This document shows, piece after piece, positions 57,325 to 64,000 of a stretch of DNA of 64,000 bases. Source of the stretch: Fagopyrum homotropicum (taxonomy: Eukaryota; Streptophyta; Magnoliopsida; Caryophyllales; Polygonaceae). Positions within the stretch are counted from its first letter, which is position 1, and every line of letters starts with the position of its first letter. The DNA lies in contig BSWB01000007.1 in assembly GCA_033239125.1 (NCBI GenBank), positions 105,778,082 through 105,842,081 of the forward strand, read 5' to 3'. The notes beneath the pieces were generated by a model. It was given only the letters and a program-made list of their open reading frames with translations, did no database searches and was not told the origin of the DNA. The position numbers were made by a program, and so were the translations under genes.

Positions 57325-57770
57325 TTAGCAAAACCCAAATCGGCTTTGTGATTAGATCTACACTTATGACCAGATAGTCAAATTGAAAGCAAATCAAACT
57401 TTTTCAAATAAATCCATATTAGGAGCTGAAACTTTGGCTTTGAACGCTGGCATTCAACTCTCACATAGAAACATTGTCGTCAAAGATTCAAAGGTGACAA
57501 ACTTTATTTGGGTCCGATTAGTTTTATCAATGGTAAATGGATCTTCCCTTCGAAGATTGAAATGGTCATTAATGAATCCATGATTGAAATAACATTTTGA
57601 TATAGCTTTTATTCTGATTTTTGAGTGCACCAAATACAGCCTAAGCAATGTGAAAACATCTGCGGTGTGTTGTATAACTTGTATTACTATCATCACTCTA
57701 TGCAAAAGAGTAGGTATTCAAAGGAGAAGCTACTTTAAACAAATGGGCACTGTTACGACGTTGTGTGGGT
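57325..57770. other. 3' flank of the WAT1-like gene
   Basis: About 450 bp with no supported gene. ACCAAATACAGCCTAA at about 57629 looks like one end of a Harbinger-type MITE whose other end I cannot find. Polyadenylation of the minus-strand gene must lie here; no single signal stands out. Confidence 0.4.
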
Positions 57771-60616
57771 TTAATCCAATCCTTTGTGCACTGTTGCTGT
57801 AGAACTGCCAGATATAATATTTAGAAGCTTACTCATACCTGCGTCCCTCTGGATTAGAGGTTCCGAAGATCGTATTGTTTGAGGCGGAACCGCCAGAGCT
57901 ATTGCTTGTCTTTCTCTGTGGGATGCCCAAGTGACTGTGTACAGTCCAGCTATAATCAGAATACCTCCAAGCACACTAGAATATCCCAACAAGTAAAAAC
58001 ACAATGGTTGAGGCACATCGGATAATAGAATAGAATCGGAAGATCAAGAAAGGAGTTTAGGATCAAACCTTCCCAAATAAATAGGGCTTCCCAGAAAGAT
58101 CAGTGATAGGAAAGCAGATGCTGCAGGTTGGACTGGGTTGTAAAGAGCAACCAAAGCAGGTCCCAATATTTTATTAGACCATGTAAGAAGTCCGTAGTTG
58201 AAGGCAGAGGCAATGACTCCCTGAGAAACATGTAGGCCAATTTTACTATCCAATTCCGAAGTACTGAAGACTTTGAGATGCACTTGTTTTACAAAATAAT
58301 AACCAACATAGCTTTTGCGATTCAGAACTGATTCTGAGAAGACACTGATACACAAGGCAATTTCGAAAATCAAAAGGCATACTCCATTTATCTTTCACTT
58401 AATTTCACATAGGGAAGTGCTTTAGCCCCGTTTGGTTGTAACTCCGGAAACGAAAACGTAATGGAAATGAATCTAGTCCATATGTGTACCTTGTTCATGA
58501 AATTTTTTGGAATCATTCCTTGTTGTTTCATCCCCCACTTTGTTTCCCTATAGGGTATCAAAAAGTAATTCAATTCTACCCCAATTAGTTCAAACCACAA
58601 GGAATGATTCCAAAAAATTCATGAACAAGGGTATGCGTATGGCCTAGATTCGTTTTCATTCTGTTTCCATTTCCGGAGTGAAATCAACAGGCCCTTAATA
58701 GATTCGGACAAGTATTCATGCTTTCACAATTTACAATTATGCTATCCCTTCATCTAAAAAAAGGAACCCAAAGCAGGACAGTGAAGATTTTCAAGTGCAC
58801 TAGAGATGTATCAAAACTCACAGCATATAAAACAGCAAATAACTCCGATTGTGTCAGCCTCCAGCCAGTTGAATCATTGGTCATTAGCGTCGCTGATATG
58901 ACCATAAGTGCAGTACCAAAAAAGTAAGAATATGCAGTGACTGACAGACTAGCTGGATACTTCTTCAAGAGAGGAGCCTGGAAGAATTTCCAATAGAGTA
59001 CAGTTATCAATTGAAAAAAAAAAAACCATTTTCACAGCAAAGCCATTTTCAGACCATTTATACTGTTCCATGCTACATAAACATAGAAGTTGTGCAGCAC
59101 CTGGCTTATTTAATATGAATTTATGATGCATGTTTTCCCTAGTAACAATTAAGGAAAACAGACAACAGTGCATGCCTGCGGTGTACCTAAAAAAATCCAT
59201 TATCTTTATTCCAAATCTTAATAGAACATTCATCAAGACTACAATTAACAACTTTTAAGCAAAAATACCTGTAGAGCCAGATACATGGCCATGCATATGC
59301 AGTTCCCTATTAGACATAAAACACCAATGTGCCATAGGTCAAGCCCATACTCCAAAAATTTGGCAACAAACCATCCTGCAGGCACTGGCTGTGCCTTGGC
59401 ACTAATATCAAGCAATGTAGAATCTAATCCTTGATTTCCAACTACAATTGGACCTTTGTAGACCACCATTACTAATGCCCCAGATACACAAACAGCTGTA
59501 CCCACAACCTTCATTTGCCCTTCCATTTTAGACAAATTCACCGTTTCTGTGCTGCATAAAGAAAAATAGATGTGGAATGGAGCTCGAAACACAGAAATGA
59601 ATAAGAAGAGAAATGTTTATCAAACTGACCCCATGACTGCAGCCAGCAGAAATGTGAACACGGGAATTGAAGGCTGTGTTGCTGCAGCATAAGTTGGATT
59701 GGTGTAGCTAAGACCAAAGAGAAATAGAAGCTGGTTTCCAAATATCCTAAGCAAATGTCAAATTTGAAAATTAGGACTAGTTACAAAGATCACAATGCTC
59801 AAAATACAATTCATGGGAAGGGGCATACCCTGTGAGCCCAAGAAAAAAAAACGTAAGCAGTAACTTCTTAGTCATCGGTGGTCGAATTCGCCTGCACACA
59901 AGAGATAAGGATCACCACCATAAGAACACAATATAGCTTATCCAATATTATCTTGTGTTACAGATAAGCTCACTCAAGTTGTGTAATTATATTAAGAAAA
60001 GTAGGGGGAAAAAGAAGTCTTTTTCTAATGAACCGTCAGTGCCAACAAAGGGAATGACTTAAACTGCACGGATTAAACAAGGTTAAACTCTTGAGGAGGC
60101 CTAAAGAATGATCACATATATTCTCCTCTACTGTAAAAGAGTATGACCCACAGAAAGCCATTACATTACAGTAGCATTTGACATGGAAGTTCGAAATCCA
60201 CCAAAGAGTACAATTAAACAAGCAGATAAAAAGATAATAACAGAAAATTGAAACTTGCAAATACGCAGGGAATGATCATTTCAGCAATACATTATTGATC
60301 GAAGTTGAAATATCCTAAAAATATATATAACAGAAAGCAACAGGAAAACATTCTGCAAATACGAGGATAAAACAATAGATCGATGAAAGAGATTCAAATC
60401 GAGAAGAAGGAGAGAGACTCACTGTTCACGAAAGTAGGCTAGAGGAGCGAGAATGCTGAGAGCAAGGAGGTCGCGAAACACGCAGAAGACCATCTGATTG
60501 ATGCCGACATTCAAAGCCACTTTGGTGATCACATGGTACCCTCCGTACAAAAGCTGCACCATAAGCAAGCCGGCGTGAGCTTTCGACTCGTCGGTGAAGC
60601 CGCCGGCGAGCGCCAT
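57771..60616 (-). CDS. WAT1-related (nodulin MtN21/EamA) membrane transporter, 7 exons
   Basis: Exons: 60616-60423, 59891-59829, 59746-59630, 59551-59269, 58977-58822, 58220-58069, 57975-57771; every intron starts GT and ends AG and phases agree, giving 1170 nt (389 aa), the usual family length. Start MALAGGFTDESKAHAGLLMV with the first EamA domain (YGGYHVITKVALNVGINQMV; FGLSYTNPTYAAATQPSIPV) and the second (KYPASLSVTAYSYFFGTALM; GVIASAFNYGLLTWSNKILG; LVALYNPVQPAASAFLSLIF). About ten membrane helices are expected. WAT1, the founding member, is a vacuolar auxin exporter; relatives move auxin, amino acids or other metabolites, so the substrate here is unknown. Most similar, by memory, to the At4g19185/At5g45370 type. 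No stops or frameshifts. Exon 7 contains a strong alternative donor (ACGCAG|GTATGAGT, about 57840), so the C-terminus could be spliced differently. Confidence 0.93.
58425..58694. mobile_element. Tourist-like MITE in intron 5 of the WAT1-like gene (270 bp)
   Basis: Left end GCCCCGTTTGGTTGTAACTC, right end the inverse of GGGCCTGTTGATTTCACTCC; the two halves are inverted over about 125 bp (both contain GGAATCATTCCTTGT-type sequence). TTA flanks both sides (58422-58424 and 58695-58697), the Harbinger/Tourist 3-bp duplication. Confidence 0.85.
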
Positions 60617-60884
60617 CTCCGACGAAGATTGAGGTATTTCGACTGTAGTTGAGCCGGTTGGTGAAACGAAAACGGAGATCGGGGCTTTAGAATGAGGAAG
60701 AGGTCGTTGGTTGACTGGGCAATTTCGAAGTTATCTTGTATTGGAGGATTCCATATCCAAACCACCAGGATGATGCGACTTTCCTCCTGTTCTTTGGGTT
60801 TCCTGTCCCCTTCCGAAGGAAATTTTATCATTTCCTCTTTCAATTTCCGTCACATAACATTTACTATTATTTTTTATTTTATTT
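60617..60884 (-). promoter_or_regulatory. 5' UTR and presumed promoter of the WAT1-like gene
   Basis: The start codon context is CGGAGATGGCG on the minus strand, a good plant initiation context. Upstream are CT/GA-rich tracts (GGAAGGGGACAGGAAACCC). No convincing TATA box is visible within 150 bases. The promoter space is short, since a transposon-derived RNase H fragment begins about 270 bases upstream. Confidence 0.4.
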
Positions 60885-61316
60885 TTGAAGGGTAAACAAC
60901 TGAATATATTACTCCCTGTCGAGGGTAATCAGGTGATGATCCATCGCAGTAATGATCAGAACCATCGTTTGGGCAAGCCTTTGCCAAGCAATCAGCCGCA
61001 GCATTCGCCGATCGATGCACATGTTTGATTGGAAAAAAATAACATGATAGACTTATCTCCAATAATCAAGTTGCCGTGTGATCTCCCATGGTTACCCTCC
61101 TTCCGTGCCTTAACCACTGAAGAACAGTCAGTCTCGATGACAAGCCTCAGAACTTCCCTCCTTACCGCTTCTAGTAAACCGAACCTGATCGCAGCCGCTT
61201 CCGACCACCAAACTGGTCATTTCTCCGGGCTTCTTCGTGATGCCGCACCCACCAGCAGTCCATCTGCGTTCCTCAGGATGGCTGCCAGCCCCATTCCGCA
61301 GTCTAATGTATGTCAC
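60885..61316 (-). pseudogene. RNase H-like (RVT_3, LINE-type) fragment
   Basis: Across two frames on the minus strand: GMGLAAILRNADGLLVGAAS, then a TGA, WSEAAAIRFGLLEAVRREVL, LVIETDCSSVVKARKEGNHG, and after a shift FPIKHVHRSANAAADCLAKA. These are the G-x-G-x-V-I-R, E-A, D and final H/D-x-L-A-K blocks of the plant RVT_3 RNase H family, common in LINE polyproteins and stand-alone copies. With a stop and a frameshift it is a remnant. Its 5' side ends where copia element F begins. Confidence 0.7.
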
Positions 61317-61531
61317 CCGCCATTGTATGACTATATAATAGCAGGTTATAAGTGTCTGATTACAAGAAGAATATATTACAAGAAGAATATATTAGGTTAT
61401 AAGTGTCTGATTACAAGAAGAATTAGTTACATAATATTCTGTATAAATAGCTCAATGTACTGGACACAATACAATACAATCGATTCTGTTGTTAAACATC
61501 TCTCTCTTTCATTCTATTCTGAATATTAACA
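61308..61531 (+). repeat. 5' LTR of copia element F (about 205-225 bp)
   Basis: Ends TATTAACA at 61531, directly followed by the PBS. TATAAATAG at 61442-61450 is a strong TATA box. The left border is either TGTATGTCACCC (61308) or TGTATGACTATA (about 61325); the 3' LTR is outside the window. A 27-bp stretch around GGTTATAAGTGTCTGATTAC is repeated in tandem at 61343 and 61394. Confidence 0.7.
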
Positions 61532-61543
61532 TGGTATCAGAGG
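61532..61543 (+). other. Primer binding site of copia element F
   Basis: TGGTATCAGAGG immediately after the LTR end, with no spacer; the last base departs from the usual GAGC. Confidence 0.85.
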
Positions 61544-61588
61544 TTGGTTAAAACCTTAACCAACAGACGAACCTGCTCTTATTCATCA

Positions 61589-64000
61589 ATGACGAATCCT
61601 TCAGATTCTGCTCTTACTCCCGATGATGTATCTCAACTTCAACTCCAGTTGCATCATTCTGATGCACCATCTCTAAAACTATCCACTACACTCCTCAACG
61701 ACAACAATTTCTCAAGATGGAAGCGCGCAGTAGAAGTCTCATTATCTGCCAAAAACAAGCTCGCATTTGTTAAAGGCGAATGCGAACGATCTACATCTGA
61801 TCCCAAATTATCTGCCAAATGGGATCAATGTAATAGCATGCTAATTTCATGGCTATTACACTCTATGGAGAAAGACATTGGAGATTCGGTGTTATTCTGT
61901 AGCACTGCAGCACATATATGGACCGAATTAGGGATTCGGTTTGGAAAGTCCAATCGGACCAGCTTATACCAGATTCAGAAGGTATTATCAACTATTTCCC
62001 AAGGTAATCAATCCATCACTTCATACTTCACAAATCTGAAACGTATTTGGGATGAATATACGATTGCCCTAACTCCTCATACCTGCAAGTGTGGATCTAA
62101 TGCTATTGCGTTAGCTATGATTCAAGATCAACAGATTATGCAGCTCCTAGTTGGTCTTAATGACTCCTATAATCTTGTTCGCTCTCATATTCTGATGCTT
62201 CAACCGAATCCAACTCTCAATGAAGTTTATAAACTTCTGCTTCAAGAAGAGAGTCAGAGGAATCTCTCTACTAATTCTACAATCGATGATCAAGCTTCAG
62301 CTTTATATTCTCACCTTCGTGGTGATTCTTCCAAACCACCTCGAAGCTCTTCCAATCTTGAAGCCAGAAACAACTCCAACTCTACTAATCGACCATACTG
62401 TGACAATTGCAAAACTCGAGGACATACAATTGATAAGTGTTGGAAGCTAATAGGCTATCCTACTTCTCCTATTGCGGGTCTTGCTTGGTGTTCTCACTGC
62501 AAGATCGCTGGGCATGACACCAACAAATGTTGGAAAGTAATCGGATATCCCCCAGGACACAAACTTGATGCTTCATCAATTCAAACTTCATTCACTCCAG
62601 AACAAATGACATCGATTCTTGCTCTTCTGGACAAGAAACAATCTCACAATGCTGCATACGATTCCACAACCCTTCTTGCTGGTAAGGCTTCTTGTTTTTT
62701 GTCCACTAATCTCAACTCACGATGGATATTAGACAGTGGAGCTACTGACCATATATCCCCTTATCTTGATCTCTTTACATCATACGATACCATTTCTACC
62801 CCTTCATACATCATTATGCCAAATGGCAAACGAGCATTTGTTATCCATCATGGTACTGTTAAACTAAAAAACAACATCATTTTGTCCAACGTTTTACATG
62901 TCCCTGATTTCCAGTTCAACCTTATATCAATTCATAAACTATCCCTTGATTTGCACACTCATATTTTATTCACTTCTAATGAGTGTATCATTCAGGACCA
63001 TTTGATGAATAAACATCTGGTGATTGGACGAGCAATTAATGGGCTATACATGGTTGAAGCTTCACCTACTGCACCTCCTATTACTACCAGTTGTAATAAA
63101 TCTGCAAATAATGGTTTTTCCATGCATTTTTCTTTCAAAAATTCCCCTATCGAGTTATGGCATTGTCGCCTAGGTCATTTACCATTTGATGTTATGTCAC
63201 GTATTGATGATAATATTGTGATACCAAAGACTTATCCTATATGTACTATATGCCCACAAGCTCGTCACAGTAGACGTCCCTTTTCTTCATCATCCACACG
63301 TTCTTCCAACATCTTTGATATCATACATATTGACACTTGGGGTCCGTATAAACATCATACTTACAATGACCTTTCTTATTTTCTTACAATCGTTGATGAT
63401 CACTCAAGGTGTACATGGACGTACTTGATGTCCCACAAAAGTCATGCTTTGTCTATCTTGAAGTCGTTTGTGACATTGATCCAAACACAATTTCACACAT
63501 CCATTAAAACCATCCGCTAGGACAATGCCCCCGAATTCTCAAGCAAAGAAGCCTCTCTATTCTACTCCAGTCAAGGTATCATTCACCAAAAATCATGCGT
63601 GTATACTCCTCAACAAAACGGTATAGTTGAGCGTAAACATCGACATCTTCTTGAGATGGCTCGTTCCCTTTCTTTTCAATCTAAATTACCCTCTTCTTAC
63701 TGGGGTGATTGCATCCTAACCGCCACCTACTTAATCAATAGAAGACCAGCTCCCATTCTTTCATATAAAACACCTTATGAGATTTTATTCCATAAGAAAC
63801 CCACATATGATCACCTAAGAGTCTTTGGATGTTTATGCTTTGTTCACAAGCCCAAAGTATCTCGAGATAAGTTCGATCCTCGATCACAACCATGTGTCTT
63901 CATAGGGTATCCTTATGCTCAAAAAGGTTACAAAGTTCTCAACCTTCATACTAGAGAAATCATCATTTCTAGGGATGTTACATTCCACGAGAATTATCTC
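61589..64000 (+). CDS. gag-pol of copia element F, 3' end outside window
   Basis: From ATG 61589 (MTNPSDSALTPDDVSQLQLQ) the frame runs to the window end with a single stop, TAG at 63518-63520, inside the integrase core before DNAPEF, where the family has Ser or Thr. Order: gag with LKLSTTLLNDNNFSRWKRAV and a UBN2-type domain; two CCHC knuckles, CDNCKTRGHTIDKC and CSHCKIAGHDTNKC, each followed by W-K-x-I-G-Y-P; protease WILDSGATDHIS with intact D-S-G; integrase zinc region ELWHCRLGHLPFDVMS and CTICPQARHSRRPF, first Asp in IIHIDTWGPYKHHTYNDLSY, second in DNAPEF, Glu in QQNGIVERKHRHLL; GKR-like tail. RT and RNase H lie beyond 64000. A relatively young insertion. Confidence 0.92.

Overview
The window is plant nuclear DNA (an angiosperm; species not determinable from sequence alone). 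The evidence is a seven-exon host gene with GT-AG introns, Ty1/copia, Ty3/gypsy (Tekay/Del-like and Athila-like), CACTA, hAT and Harbinger-type transposons, and LTRs that start TGTAACACCCC or TGTAATA and end GGGGTGTTACA. Most of the 64 kb is nested transposable elements. I find only one intact-looking host gene, a WAT1/MtN21-type (EamA) membrane transporter on the minus strand at 57771-60616. There are no bacterial operons, CRISPR arrays or rRNA/tRNA genes that I can support.

Layout. 1-4335: remnants of a SANT/Myb-like gene, a gypsy polyprotein tail, an Athila-like integrase and an Athila-like downstream ORF. 4336-6798: a Tekay-type solo LTR with target duplication CCTCA. 6804-10430: Athila LTR remnant, small repeats, microsatellites and a foldback element with palindromic termini (about 9542-10247). 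About 10430-27126: a decayed CACTA element (TNP2 remnant, Transposase_24-like ORF and Ulp1/C48 protease domain). Its protease exon is split by a Tekay-type gypsy element (15069-25498, TSD CCAAT), which itself carries a full-length hAT element (18732-22163, 8-bp TSD). 27127-37493: Athila-like sequence split by a second, minus-strand Tekay-type element with both LTRs (27445-36570, TSD GATGA). 37494-39323: Athila-type solo LTR (TSD GAATT). 40346-46474: a head-to-tail array of four ~670-bp LTRs separated by only 82 bp (PBS plus polypurine tract). The fourth LTR carries a palindromic LTR-derived element (42976-46095, TSD TTTTT), which carries another Athila-type solo LTR (44207-45960, TSD GTTTT). 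47289-48529: a Harbinger-like non-autonomous element (TSD TAA). About 48552-57324: a copia element lacking reverse transcriptase, whose 5' LTR carries a Tekay-type solo LTR (48709-51764, TSD TAGTC). 57771-60616: the WAT1-like gene. 60885-61316: RNase H-like fragment. About 61308-64000: a second copia element, nearly open, running off the window end.

How the parts relate. Target-site duplications allow the insertion order to be read: hAT into gypsy into CACTA; solo LTR into palindrome into LTR array; solo LTR into copia LTR. Most in-frame stops in the older coding remnants look like TGG or CAG/CGA converted to stops, as expected from cytosine deamination in silenced DNA. The freshest-looking pieces are the hAT element (one single-base slip in an A8 run) and the last copia element (one stop). 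The most unusual structures are the LTR array with an 82-bp internal region, the palindromic element built from two inverted LTR 3' modules, and the fact that this ~650-bp 3' module recurs in at least five separate elements while the 5' halves of those LTRs are unrelated.
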